Shown here: positions 25,601 to 52,808 of the stretch, in pieces
Position numbering within the stretch: the stretch's first letter is position 1
Layout of the letters: every line of letters begins with the position of its first letter
NCBI RefSeq assembly: GCF_901709675.1
Contig: NC_051106.1
Coordinates: forward strand, 10,240,001 to 10,304,000
Origin: Syngnathus acus
Lineage: Eukaryota; Chordata; Actinopteri; Syngnathiformes; Syngnathidae
Reading direction: 5' to 3'
DNA: 64,000 nucleotides
Notes under the pieces: model-generated
Databases searched by the model: none
The model's input: only the letters and a program-made list of their open reading frames with translations
Told to the model about the DNA's origin: nothing
Translations under genes and position numbers: made by a program

Positions 25601-28489
25601 GCCATTCTGCCCCCATATTGCACATGTCAGAAGCAGCCCCTGTGTCGCTATGTGCAGGCTGACTTCTTTGAGCCATTCTGGGATAGCGGGGAGGCAAGAG
25701 TCGGGGAGTTTGATGCCAGAGGTTGGAAAGCCTGGATGGTCCAACAGGAGCGAGGAGGATGGCTCCAGCCCTGTGCAGGTAAGTAAATACAACACATTTG
25801 ATGCCATTTGCTAGCTGGACACCCTCTGTGTCTGTTTCTCTCTCCACAGAGGAAGAAGAGGAGGAAGAGGAGGAGGAAGAGGACGAGGTGAAGGACCGCA
25901 GCCAGCCACGATGGACGGTGTGGCTGGATGTGGAGTCATCTCGTGAAGCTGCGCATTGGTTGCCTTGGAGACCTGACAAAACCAAGGGCCAATCAGAAGA
26001 CGACTGTGACGACCCGGAGAGACAGGTACGGTGGGATTCCCGTGGCTCCACTTTGTTGGATCTCATTGCGCGTCTTTTCGCTCTCCGAAGGTGCTGTTCG
26101 ACGACGTCGGGCCTTCCCTAATTTGCCTGTCTTCGCCAGAGCTTCAGCTTCGCCTCCTCCTGAATTTCCTGTCATTTCTGGGGCTGCCTGTGGACACTGT
26201 GCTGTCTGCTGGCAGGTGGCATCCTGGCCTGCTGTTGGAGGACCTTTCGCTGCTCACTCAGGGTGAATTTGAATGTGGATTGCAACTTCAGTGTTGAGGG
26301 ACAAATCAATCTAACCTGGCGGAACTCATTTTAGGTAGTGACTCCCGACGACCTCTGACGTCCCGTAACTCGTCGAGTCTTGGGGTGAACCCTGTGGGTC
26401 ACATGACCACCCTCCAGGGAACCAGGAAATGGGTAGGGCTTGGAAAGCAGGGCGAGAAGTTTGTCAACTTCATGTTGAATATGCTCCAACCTGTTCTTCC
26501 GTCTGAACAACGAGCTGTTCTTTCACTCAGCCGGATGCAGTATGAGAAACTAAAGGTAGCAGCTTTTTTTGTCTTTTATTTTGTCAACCTTTCGAAATGG
26601 TTTCTGAGCTCTTTGTTTGTTTCAGGTGTTCCGTTGCATTCAGGGCAACCAAAAACGTCTCCGCTCTCAGAGCAAAATCAGCAAGCGGATGGCCAAATCG
26701 CTGCTCAAAGAACCCGACAACCGCTCATCTTTGCCAATGTGGCGAGAGTTCGCCCACTTGGAGTGGATGCTCGGTAACTCGGAAGAGGCTCGCAAAGTGT
26801 TTTCCGCCACCACGGCGTTGGGCGGGGGCAAAGGGCTGTGTAACCCCTCCCTCTGTGAGCTGTGTCTACTGTGGGCTCAACTGGAGGTGGAGGACGGAGC
26901 AAGTAGTCCAGGAGGGGTGCCCAACCACGGAGGTGCACCTCCGGCCGTATGTGTGCTCACCCGACTTGCCGAGGGGAAGGCCTTAACGCCTTCCTCGTCG
27001 TCACAGCCCGTCTCTCCGGTTGCCATCCTGAAGGCCAGGAGGTCTTATGAACAGGCGCTGACTAGCGCTTTGTCGACATTCCAGGCCAACAAAAAAAGTA
27101 AGCGCCCTCAGACAATTCAAGACGATATCGACTTCTTATGACTCGCTCGAGCTAGTTTGCGTGTTCAGCTTTAGATGCTGTCGTCAAATACCAGTCAAAC
27201 TACTGTACTGATGTGTGATAGTAATGTCATGTCATGTCACGAGCAGCTCTTCTCCAAGAAGAGAAGCTGAGGTTGAGAGGGCTTCTCGGCTGCTACGCTC
27301 TGTTCCAGTACCTCACGATGGGCGTCAACGCGGCAAACGCGGTCTACAGCCAGGCCCGAGAGCAGATGGACGAGCTGCACCGTACGCTGACGTCTGACCA
27401 GAGCGCCAGCGGCCCGTTGCTCGACACGTTAGCTTGCGAGTGCCAAATGGTGGCGGTGCAGCAGGCGTCTTTGCTCAAGTACCACATGAGCGTTAGTGTG
27501 TTTCCACTGGCGACGCTGAGAGACACACTCACCTCTGCCCTTTCAAGCTGGCCGAGCAGCGCCGCTCTCTGGAGCATATACGCACAGGTAAAATGAGTTT
27601 GGCAATTTGACAGATAATGGCATCCTAATTGTCCATCCTGGGTCCTGTTTCAGGTGGAGAACCGTTACCATAGTGCCGGCCGGGCTCGTCGCTTTTTTCA
27701 CGCCGTAACGAGGGACAACAGTAGTGTTGTGCCGCGGCTCTTTGCTATTGTTGCTGAACAACAAAGAAAGCAGCTGGTGGAAGCAGCGCAGAGGTAGGTA
27801 GGAGTGGGAAGAAGAACACAAGCAAGCTGGTTATTAGTTTCCAAAAATGGATTCTGGAATGATGTTCCAACTGATTATGAAACATGAATAGTGCATTGTT
27901 GACACGTTTCATATCAAATAGATCCTGCGACAAAAGCGCCACCTTGACTGTCCTGCCAGAGACCGGTCTCAGCAACCGTATCGGCAGGCTGTTTGAAAAC
28001 GCCATCGGATCCGAGATGGGCGCCCATTGTCCTTTACTTTGGAGGATGTACATTCACTACCTGGTGAGATGGAGAATAATTCAAGAGGCATGAATTAGCC
28101 ACATGAACAGCGCGGCTTCATTGTAGAGGCAGTTTAGCATCAAAGTTTGCGCTTTGGGATTTGAATCTCATTGATTTGACATGATCTCGCTGTTCCTGTG
28201 TGTCCATTTGGAGGTGTCAGAGGGTAAGCTGGATAAAGCCAAGGGTCTCTTCTACAAAGCTTTACAGAATATTCCCTGGGTGAAGGTATGTCGCAACCTT
28301 AAGAGCATCATCTATCTTACCGCAGAAGATAAATGAAGGCAGTCGTACGTTGTCTTTCACCAGGGATTGTACATGGATGCCGTGCAGCTGTTTCATGAGC
28401 ATCTGCAAGAGTTTGTAGATCTGATGACGGAGAAAGAGCTACGAGTCCGATTGCCGTTAGAAGAACTCGACATATTGCTGGAAGACTGA
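22684..28489 (+). CDS. nrde2: NRDE-2 family nuclear RNA-decay regulator
   Basis: Nuclear protein that binds the MTR4 helicase of the RNA exosome and affects splicing and RNA decay. Nineteen exons, 1,166 aa: 22684-22744, 23206-23308, 23387-23551, 23651-23791, 23937-24202, 24288-24517, 24607-24834, 24920-25109, 25248-25381, 25658-25778, 25850-26025, 26091-26262, 26335-26555, 26626-27097, 27247-27587, 27654-27793, 27922-28063, 28214-28285, 28364-28489. It starts MALFPAFA as in human. A Lys/Arg-rich nuclear tract follows (KKKTKRGEKKKK). The MTR4-interacting region is WTYKSLYRGDVARYKRKG through HWED, then NPLGVYDSTTALWLQGKG. HAT/TPR-like helices fill the rest (QCHFLRQSGHAEKALSLFQA, FAHLEWMLGNSEEARKVF, CPLLWRMYIHYL), with an acidic Glu run near residue 550. 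It ends LRVRLPLEELDILLED. Length matches human (1,164 aa). AATAAA is at 28672. Confidence 0.95.
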
Positions 28490-28671
28490 ATCAAACTCGC
28501 ATGCAAAACGGAATGACTGGTAGGTTGATCAGCAGAAAAAAAAAAAAGACATTGCAACCATTTCTCCAGATGGACCACTGAACACGAGTCATTGCATTTT
28601 TTGGACTTTTTTCAAGAAATATTATTTTGTTTGTAATTTGTATATTGAGGTTTTGAAACTTTTATGGATGA

Positions 28672-28677
28672 AATAAA
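28672..28677 (+). terminator. nrde2 poly(A) signal
   Basis: AATAAA about 180 bp past the nrde2 stop. Confidence 0.65.
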
Positions 28678-28699
28678 ATCTGACAAAAGGTGAAGTTTC

Positions 28700-29184
28700 A
28701 TTTTGTGTACATCTTGCAGATCATCTGTGGCCAATCAGCGGCCGATGCGCACCGCGCCCAATGTTGCGGCTCTGATTTGCCCAATCAGGAATGCGAACCT
28801 TTTTTCAAAACATAGATTCTTCCGCCAACAGAAAAGACTTCCGGAAAGCGAATGGCGCTTAACTGCTAGTGCTAGTGTGTGACATGTAATCATTGACCTC
28901 AGTCAACGTTGACGATATTCGATCATTGTAAAGTGTTGGTATCGATATCAGCGATGCTGGATGTGTGTATATCTGGTATTGGATCAACGAGACGGTGGCG
29001 CGTCAAGAGGGAGACGAATGAGTACAGTGCGGAGGAATACGTTCAAACGTGGAGGAGCCATCAGACTTGCGTCCCCGCCTCCAAGCAAGCGGCCCGCTCG
29101 CTCGCTCGCTCATACGCGCATACGCTCATTTGCATTTGCTCTCCGCCAGACAGCCAACCTCACGCAAGTGCACCTCAACCACCC
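28700..29184 (+). promoter_or_regulatory. Calmodulin gene promoter and 5' UTR
   Basis: GC-richer stretch before the calmodulin ATG, with CCAAT-type boxes in GGCCAATCAGCGG (near 28730) and CCCAATCAGG (near 28780) and a (GCTC)n run at 29096-29110. Short reading frames here have no family resemblance and are taken as UTR. Confidence 0.5.
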
Positions 29185-32100
29185 ATGGTGAGTATCTTGA
29201 ATGAACTTTTCCTTTCCAAAAAACTGCGTGAAATGCGAGCCATCCATCCATCCCAGCTTGGAGCTTCTAGTCGATTGAAATTGCACGTCCACGTGAAGCT
29301 CGCTTGCAGGAAGTAAGACCCGTTTGAGGCTGTGGAAAGGCAGGCTCCACAGGGTTCCACTGGATAGCGTTGCTGACAACTTCTTTTGCAAATTGCAGAG
29401 CATTTTTTCAAGTGATATCTTAGCGCAGAAGCATTTTCCTAACTTGCGATTGGCGACTTGGTCAACTCCAGTGGTTGCACTGCACACACAGTAAGTTTGC
29501 TTGGAAGCAAGCATGTGTGCAAAGTGTCAATAGGAACATGCAAAGCAAGTGAATGCAGGTGAGATGACACCGACCGACCGCTCGCTCTTGTCTGTACAAT
29601 TGGAAATCTCTTCAATGCTTCTTGGATGTGTTTAATCGGCGTCTATGTTTTTGTGTAATGCTGACTGGCAGTTTGAATTCCTCTTAAGCAGTTGATGTTC
29701 CAAATGGAACACACCTAAGGAAGAAAAATGGCTCCTAAAAACCGGTCTGCTTCAAAATGCAACAAAGTGCATACCTGGTTTGGCAAAGACGTTTCAAAAC
29801 CAGTTGGACAAGTAAGGCAAAACTGTTTCAACTGGAGTGATGTTCTTCACACTATCTAGCTATAGCTAGCATTGAGGTAGGACTGTAACGCCTGCTGATG
29901 TTGCCAATTTCTCTGTTCAAATTGGAATTCCAGCAAATCTATGAACAAAGCGGTTTGGTTGCAGGAAATCTAAAGTTGTTCATCTGTAAATATTCATGCT
30001 CTTTAGGAGCTTTGCATACCTTTTACTAGTTTCCATCGTGGAGTTGTACGTGAATATTTTCCGCCATTCTGTAATGCTGCTCATCAAGTTGTTATCATTT
30101 TATAAACAAATTGGCCCAAGGGGATGATGTAAAGTCAATCATCTTCATTCTCGGCTCATTGACTCAATACCTGCTTTTTGTTTGCTGCTATCATGAGAAA
30201 TTGAAAACAAGTTGTCAACCTTTTTTGTTGTTGTTGTAACATCCTATTTTTCTTTTTTTTTTTTTTTAAATTGGCTTTATGCTGCACTGGTGCAATAGCT
30301 GAATTTTCCCTCTGGGATTATCTTAAAGTGTTGCAACCGTCAAAGATTTAATGGCATAGTAGGCAATGTTTTAAGTAAGATGCGAGGTGTACTCCGCCTA
30401 CTGCCCGAGGGCAGCTGGGATAAGCTCCAGCACGCCGGCGACCCTTGCGAAAATGAGCGCTCTACAAAATGGCTAGATGGCTGTTTTACATTCCCAACTA
30501 CCATCCAGTATGTGTGCATAAATGTAAGTGGCGGACTTACGCGCCAGATTTGCAAATCAAGTATGGGCCAATCATTGAATTGTTTTCATTCATTAAATAC
30601 TACTAAATAAACAGGAATAATTAATATTATTAAAAAAAAATTACTACGCTTGAATCCAAATAAAGATGTATCAGATGATTCCATGAATCGAATTGATCGA
30701 ATCATCAATTCAGTAGTGACAGCCCTACTTGCACCTTAATTGTATTCCGCTACGCAAGGGGCCCGAGACAATCTCTATAAGTTCTCAGTTATCTGCCCTT
30801 TGTAGCCATGATGCGCTTTTTCGGCTCCAAAAGGACGCCAGTGTCGTGTGTTGAGTTTCCTTCCATTAGTTGCGTCTAGGATCTCCGATTACCTGCCAAG
30901 CGATCCTCTCCGGGAGATGCTACTGTCGCTGTCATGGCTTGAAATGGAGCCGGAGGCTTTGACTGTGCCGTCAGACTTTGACAGCCAAGCGTAGGTCCCA
31001 TTCACAAACCAGCGTGTCTGGCCACGCAAGAGACGGACGGACGAAGCAGCTTCTCTGAAGGATTCCAAGTCAAGTCAGATGAGCGTTGTTATGCCCACCA
31101 TTCGGTCGTCTGCCGTCCCAAGGATCCTTCTCGCCCGCTTTCATAATGCTGCCCAAAAAGGTGACCCTCTACCCGGTCGGAGATGAGTCGGTCAGCCTGT
31201 GCTCTGTCTATGACCTCTTGGAGGAGCAACAGCACTTCTATGAGCAACTCCTCCAACAGCAGGAGAGTAACTACAAGGCCTTCCTCCACATGCTGATGGA
31301 GTGCTGGTCCGGCCGCGTGGACGCTCTGCTCCGAGAGATGCGGGACACCAGGGACCACTTGCGATCCGCCAGGGACGAGCTGGCGGAGGTGAAAAAGCAG
31401 CTGGTCCGCTCCGACGAGCAGGCGCAAAGCCTGGCCGAGGGCCTGGCCGGGGGCTTGGCGGCGCTGCGGACCGCGCTGGACGGCCTGAGCGGCAAAAGCG
31501 GAGGAGCGGAACACAAGCAGCGCAAAGGAGGGGGGCGCTTACGACAAAGCGGCCTGGGCCAAACAACAAGCCAACCCAAAGCGCTGAAGCTGGTGACGGA
31601 CCTCACCGATATCTGCTTTGAGGGACTTAAGGTTGTGCTTGCTGTCTTCTGATTTGGTGCTCACTTCTTTGTTTGGGTTCAGTGACTTGCAGAATTGCAA
31701 ATGACATCGCTGGCCCAAATCTCCGCCAGCATTTCGGCCCCTCCCTCTTTGGGCTTTGCCGGGCTTCCGCCATAGGCTTCACTTCATCAGTAGTCCTAGA
31801 CCATGGTAAAAGCAAATCAACCTGTTTGCATTCTCAAACTTGGACCCTGTGGATGTTTGGTAAACAAACACCCCAAGTGACAGCCTCCAAGTCCATTTTT
31901 TTTTTCTTTCCTTCTTCTTCTTCTCCGTTAGTATCGGCCCGCTGACGTCTGGGTTCAAAGTAGTTGCATTCCTATCTGTAATGCTCCTCTCTTGGTTTTT
32001 GTTGCAGGCTGAACAACTAACAGAGGAGCAGATTGCCGGTGAGAAAGCACGCACAGCATACACCGACTGGCATGCAAAATCCTAGCCCTGATGACGGGGC

Positions 32101-32787
32101 GCTTTTTAAATGGCGCTTTCCACCTCACCTCGTGTGCAGAGTTCAAGGAGGCCTTCTCCCTGTTCGACAAGGACGGAGACGGAACCATCACCACAAAGGA
32201 GCTGGGCACGGTCATGAGGTCGCTAGGGCAGAACCCCACAGAGGCCGAACTCCAGGACATGATCAACGAGGTGGATGCCGACGGTACGGCGCCTCTGATT
32301 TCTCCGCTCGTCTGTGCCTTTTGCCCACATGGTGTGATGATGATGATGATTTTTGTTACCATCGATCACCTAGGCAACGGGACGATCGACTTTCCCGAGT
32401 TCTTGACGATGATGGCCAGGAAGATGAAGGACACCGACAGCGAGGAGGAGATCAGGGAGGCATTCAGGGTCTTTGACAAGGCAAGTCTGTCTCGCTGGCC
32501 TCCGTCGTATTCCTTAGCTAACGCTCGCTCGCTCGCTCGGACAGGACGGCAACGGCTACATCAGTGCGGCGGAGCTGCGTCACGTGATGACCAATCTGGG
32601 CGAAAAGCTGACAGACGAGGAAGTGGACGAGATGATTCGAGAAGCTGACACGGACGGAGACGGCCAGGTCAACTACGATGGTACTGCACATTTTTGCCTG
32701 CGACTATCACTTGCTGTTCAGCTGAACGCCTCTCATATTTGCCATTGTGTGTTTGCAGAATTTGTTCAGATGATGACTACCAGATGA
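29185..32787 (+). CDS. Calmodulin (variant protein)
   Basis: Ubiquitous four-EF-hand Ca2+ sensor. Six exons, 149 aa: 29185-29187 (only the ATG, the classic vertebrate CALM arrangement), 32008-32038, 32140-32283, 32374-32480, 32545-32680, 32759-32787. All four Ca-binding loops are intact ([48 protein letters not shown]). Compared with the vertebrate consensus, by mature numbering, I see D2E, I130T, E139D, A147T and K148R; the bidentate Glu140 is kept. Intron 4 (32481-32544, 64 bp) starts GCAAGT, a GC-AG intron. Position between nrde2 and ttc7b matches human CALM1 on 14q32, so orthology to calm1 is likely. A retrocopy is excluded by the introns. Confidence 0.93.
30370..30485 (+). mobile_element. 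Dispersed fish repeat (GGGATAAGCTCCAGC type)
   Basis: Within calmodulin intron 1, GGCAGCTGGGATAAGCTCC followed by CGACCCTTGCGAAAATGAGC and AATGGCTAGATGG matches the very common vertebrate/fish repeat with consensus GGGATAGGCTCCAGC ... GGATAAGCGG ... ATGGATGG. It is a short, diverged copy. Confidence 0.65.
31146..31652 (+). CDS. Hypothetical coiled-coil ORF inside calmodulin intron 1
   Basis: An open frame of about 168 codons (188 without requiring the ATG) in a GC-rich island unlike the surrounding AT-rich intron. From the ATG at 31146 it reads [15 protein letters not shown], then a predicted helix/coiled coil about 85 residues long ([60 protein letters not shown]), a basic Gly-rich linker and a hydrophobic end. 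I do not recognise the family. It could be a nested gene, a retrocopy or a transposon ORF1-like relic. A possible upstream exon (30880-30990) has an open frame reading [20 protein letters not shown] and a GTAGGT donor, but the joining acceptor is unclear. Confidence 0.4.
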   Translation: MLPKKVTLYPVGDESVSLCSVYDLLEEQQHFYEQLLQQQESNYKAFLHMLMECWSGRVDALLREMRDTRDHLRSARDELAEVKKQLVRSDEQAQSLAEGLAGGLAALRTALDGLSGKSGGAEHKQRKGGGRLRQSGLGQTTSQPKALKLVTDLTDICFEGLKVVLAVF

Positions 32788-33575
32788 AGCGCAATCGCTC
32801 ACTTGCCTCTTGCAAAAATCGACTTGTACTCAAACACTTCAGATTAAGCATTTTGCCAATGAATGTTGGCACACGTCCATATTTAACCGGCTCTAAAAAC
32901 GAAAGCAATGCATTGTACTTCCGCCTGCCTTTCTTCACCCCTCCTGTTGATTTTCTTTGTCGTCTTGGTGACCGAGGCTTTCCAAACCCTAGTGGCCGGA
33001 AGGAGGACTTGGGCCACATGCACATGAGTCATGTTGGAAAAGGAATTGGGGTGTAGCTCTTTACCTTACCTGATGCTTTTCCAAGTGTGGCCGAGGTGTC
33101 AGTTGTTGTGTTGCGGGGAGTCCATCTGTCATAATCACTAAAGCATGTGGGCGGGAAACTTTCTCATTTGGGTTCACTTTTCAAGGGGAGCGAGGCAGTC
33201 GTGGGGTTTCCATCCAAATGTTTTGAATCTTTTTCATGAAATCATTCTAGATACAAAATATACAAAATACATTCGACTTATTCCCATTCGGGAGGAGAGG
33301 AGTCCCGGCCATAAGATGACATCATATGAGCGGACTGTCGGCTGCCTGTCAGTCTAATTGATGAGGGGCTTTTCATTTGTAGTCTTTCCATTTATGTTGA
33401 AAATTCAAATAAAAATCGTGCTCTATTTCTATCTTAAGGTGGATGAGTATGAATGTATGCTCGTGCGTATGTATTTGCCCAGTCCAACTGTTCTGTTTCA
33501 TTCAGTTGATCTGCATTCCAAGTTGTACATCCAAGACTTTACATTGTTTTTCCAATAAAATACAATGAACTGAAC
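32788..33575 (+). other. Calmodulin 3' UTR and poly(A) signal
   Basis: Non-coding; AATAAA at 33554-33559 closes a roughly 770-bp 3' UTR. No other feature is seen. Confidence 0.6.
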
Positions 33576-33669
33576 GCTACCTTTTGTGCCTTTGTGTTCA
33601 TGCTTGCAAAAGAGAATGTGTCCATGAGGTGAGGGCGGGTCTGGCACTTTCCACTTTCACTTAAGCTTT

Positions 33670-35432
33670 GATCATGATATTTCCCGAATAAAGTGGCCTG
33701 TTATAAGGTACACTTGAAAATGGCGGTGTACCTAATGGAGTGTCACAGATGATGATGTCACAGATCAACCAGCCAATCAGAAAGTGGGGGTGAGGGCGGG
33801 TGTGGCACTTTTCACTTAAACCAGGGGTGTCGACCTCCAGTCCTCGAGGGGCCGCGTTCCAACATGGTTTCCAAGTGACCCTCGTTAAGCGCACCTGCGG
33901 GAAAACTTTTTGGTCACTTTCACGTTCCGCAGGAGCTAAAACTTTTCACGCAGGTGCGCTTAACGAGGGAATCACACAGACACTCCATTAGGTACACCGC
34001 CATTTTCAAGCGTACCTAATAACAGGCCACTTTATTAGGGAAATATCATGGTCAAAAGTCACAGGTGTCAAGCTCTAGTCCTCGGGGCCGCGTTCCAACA
34101 TGTTTTCCAAGTGACCCTCGTTAAGCGCACCTGCGGGAAAAGTTTTAGCTCCTTTCACGTTCCGCAGAGGCTAAAACTTTTCACGCAGGTGCGCTTAACG
34201 AGGGAATGCCACGGACACTCCATTAGGTACGCCGCCATTTTCAAGTGTACCTAATAACAGGCCACTTTATTAGGGAAATATCATGGTCAAAGGTCACAGG
34301 TGTCAAGCTCTAGTCCTCGGGGCCGCGTTCCAACATGTTTTCCAAGTGACCCTCGTTAAGCGCACCTGCGGGAAAAGTTTTAGCTCCTTTCACGTTCCGC
34401 AGAGGCTAAAACTTTTCACGCAGGTGCGCTTAACGAGGGAATGCCACGGACACTCCATTAGGTACGCCGCCATTTTCAAGTGTACCTAATAACAGGCCAC
34501 TTTATTAGGGAAATATCATGGTCAAAGGTTGCAGGTGTCAAGCTCTAGTCCTCGGGGCCGCGTTCCAACATGTTTTCCAAGTGACCCTCGTTAAGCGCAC
34601 CTGCGGGAAAAGTTTTAGCTCCTTTCACGTTCCGCAGAGGCTAAAACTTTTCACGCAGGTGCGCTTAACGAGGGAATGCCACGGACACTCCATTAGGTAC
34701 GCCGCCATTTTCAAGTGTACCTAATAACAGGCCACTTTATTAGGGAAATATCATGGTCAAAGGTTGCAGGTGTCAAGCTCTAGTCCTCGGGGCCGCGTTC
34801 CAACATGTTTTCCAAGTGACCCTCGTTAAGCGCACCTGCGGGAAAAGTTTTAGCTCCTTTCACGTTCCGCAGAGGCTAAAACTTTTCACGCAGGTGCGCT
34901 TAACGAGGGAATGCCACGGACACTCCATTAGGTACACCGCCATTTTCAAGTGTACCTAATAACAGGCCACTTTATTAGGGAAATATCATGGTCAAAGGTC
35001 ACAGGTGTCAAGCTCTAGTCCTCGGGGCCGCGTTCCAACATGTTTTCCAAGTGACCCTTGTTAAGCGCACCTGCGTGAAAACTTTTTGGTCACTTTCACG
35101 TTCGGCAGGAGCTAAAACTTTTCCCGCAGGTGCGCTTAACGAGGGAATGCCACGGACACTCCATTAGGTACACCGCCATTTTCAAGTGTACCTAATAACA
35201 GGCCACTTTATTGGGGAAATATCATGGTCAAAGGTCACAGGTGTCAAGCTCTAGTCCTCGGGGCCGCGTTCCAACATGTTTTCCAAGTGACCCTCGTAAT
35301 GGTCACTTTCAAGTTCCGCAGGAGCTAAAACTTTTCCCGCAGGTGCGCTTAACGAGGGAATCCCACAGACACTCCATTAGGTACACCGCCATTTTCAAGT
35401 GTACCTAATAACAGGCCAGTTTATTAGGGAAG
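33670..35432. mobile_element. Fold-back element with internal 235-bp tandem array
   Basis: The left end (33670-33743) is the reverse complement of the right end (35370-35432): the segment with CATTAGGTACACCGCCATTT, TAACAGGCCACTTTATT and AAATATCATG. Between them lie seven tandem units, mostly exactly 235 bp apart (34048, 34283, 34518, 34753). Each unit contains an inverted repeat of about 35 bp: CCCTCGTTAAGCGCACCTGC ... TTTTAGC, a spacer of about 20 bp, then GCTAAAACTTTT ... GCAGGTGCGCTTAACGAGGG. Identical short reading frames in each unit are by-products of the repetition. No transposase is present. The motif CCTAATAAAGTGGCC is typical of fish non-autonomous DNA elements. Confidence 0.8.
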
Positions 35433-36974
35433 ATGACAAAAAATGGCATTACAGACACCTTGATTCTAATATGACTCATTTTTGACCCACATACTTGAAT
35501 TGTAGTCTATGGACAGGTCATGACCGTGAGGAGGAAATGACACTCAGTGATACCTGAGAGTTGACTGGGGGTGCGTAATGACACCACGGGACAAAAGCTG
35601 TCAGTACTGCAAAATGCTCAATAAAAGATACACACACGCTCACACACGGAAAGATGCATGTGAACCTGAGGTCAAAGCCACATGCTGCGATTTAACATCT
35701 CAAAAGGCTCTAGACATAATCGACTTTTATTATTGTCCTCATTCATTGACAGCATAAAGGGAACACTCAGCAAGTTTGTACATATTCCACGTATGACATG
35801 ATCTCAGTAACATTATGATCTGTGAGGAAAATAGAATTATAATTTATTTTCTAGAACAATAATACACATGGCACTGTACAATATGAATTTGAATGACACT
35901 TAAAGCAGCTACAGTGGTTGCATTACAATGCACAAAACAGAGAAACACAAGATTTGACACTTTCTTGTTTTTTATGATTGCTATACATGCGCAGTGACAA
36001 TGAACTTTGGTGTGCACAATTTTGAGTTTTTTCCTTGTGCACCCATGTTTATTCATAGATAGATAGATCTTTATTGTCATTGTCACACATGTACAACGAA
36101 ACATGGTTGGTGACACAACAACATAAAAGCGTCCAACCAATGTTATGAAACCTGTACAGTAGCTCAGCTGCTAACAGGCCAGGCTAGTTGGCACGAGAGA
36201 AAGCTTCCAGTAGTTTGGACGTCATCTTGTTTCAATCTTGGCAAGCAAACAGGTGCGACGGCCTTATTGGCTTGGAGTGGGAACCAGCATAACAAATATA
36301 CAAGGGACATTTGAATCAAACAACATGGAAAAGGAAACATGGCTACATTTGAAAGATTTAATGTGCAATGGTGGCTTGTGACACAACACTGTCTCAAATC
36401 ATCTTTCCTCACTCAAATGAATGAAAGTGCCAATCATCTGTGCAAAAATTTAACAAGAAAAATGGCACTCTCAAACCTGGACAATTAAAGTCAGTCAATA
36501 CAAAATCAAGAGTTTTAGCATCAGGACTTCATGCTTTCATTCAATATTGCTCCTTTCTGATGTTTGTGCCTTGGCCACTAACGCATAAATGTAGCAACAT
36601 GACTGAAAGAACTAACTTGCAGTCTTTGTGTGAGAAGTTTGATGACGCAAATCGCTTGCCTTACAAACAAGCGTCATCAAGAAACAAACACAAATTTGCC
36701 TTCCCTGTATTTGCTGTCAGTGCTTCTTCTACTACTTAAACATTATTTCAAACTTGATGTAAGAAAGGTCAGAGTCAAAATGCACCAGAAACAGAACCGA
36801 TGAGAGAACAGGACAAGACAGGACAGGCCAGGACAGGACAGGGCTGCTGGGAAGGGAGACCTGCTCATTTGACGACAACCTGAATGTGTGCGTGTGTCAT
36901 GCAGGCATGCTGCGCATTTGCTGTGTTTCTCGCAGGTCCCTTTTTGTGCTCCAGTATGCAACTATGTGTGTGTC
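35433..36974 (-). other. ttc7b 3' UTR / intergenic
   Basis: No coding region is recognised. Several AATAAA sites on the minus strand (near 35726 and 36070) could end ttc7b transcripts. A repeat with TAGATAGATCTTTATTGTCA near 36058-36125 resembles the one in the last creatine kinase intron. A short (GACAG)n-like tract is near 36810-36840. Confidence 0.45.
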
Positions 36975-52213
<15,239 letters not shown>

Positions 52214-52808
52214 TTTGGTGAGCGGCTTCGGCTTCGTGTTCGGCTTGGACCGACCAAAACACCAAAGAATCGCGCTTGACGCGTAGCAGCCAAGTTAGCG
52301 TACATGCAACTACGCTTCCGGTTATGAATTTCAAATTAAGTACGTTTGGATTTATTAAAACAAATTCTGCTGACAAGATTGAGTAACTTGTAGTTTGAAG
52401 CGGGTACCATCATCACAACAGACTCTCTACGCCTGCTATGGCTACGTTATTGACAAATTGCAGAACATCTGAAAAATATGATGTGATATTGAAAATCCAA
52501 ACTTCCTCTACGTTAACGGCGCCGCCCTTTTGAATGTGGCATATATTTTTTGGAATATTCATGCGTGGAGAACGAGATGAATCGTTGTGCATATCATGAG
52601 TTTGAGACTGCGTAGCAACATTTGACTCCGTATTCACTTTAGGAATTTCTACACAATTACTGTCTAAATGGCGCAGTCCTGCCACAACAAATATGGCGGA
52701 TGTCCACGCCCCACATCCACCTTGTATCTATGTATATTTGATGTCTGTGCTTTCGGCAAATAGTAACACTATCGCAGTTGCTCAAAGTAGCTAAGCGTGT
52801 CCAGTGAT
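52214..52808. promoter_or_regulatory. Bidirectional promoter region, ttc7b / fam177a1
   Basis: 595 bp between divergent start codons. An ETS-type CTTCCGG lies near 52313. No TATA box is seen near either start. Confidence 0.55.

Noticed and set aside
28909-29316. Arg/Ser-rich frames upstream of the calmodulin ATG
   Set aside because: They overlap the promoter/5' UTR and the one-codon exon 1 of calmodulin and have no conserved features.
34048-35408. Five near-identical 65-68-codon frames as a small gene family
   Set aside because: They recur with the 235-bp tandem unit, overlap its inverted repeat and resemble no protein.
33670-35432. CRISPR-like regularly spaced repeat
   Set aside because: Units are 235 bp with no unique spacers and lie in a vertebrate genome; this is a tandem array within a fold-back element.
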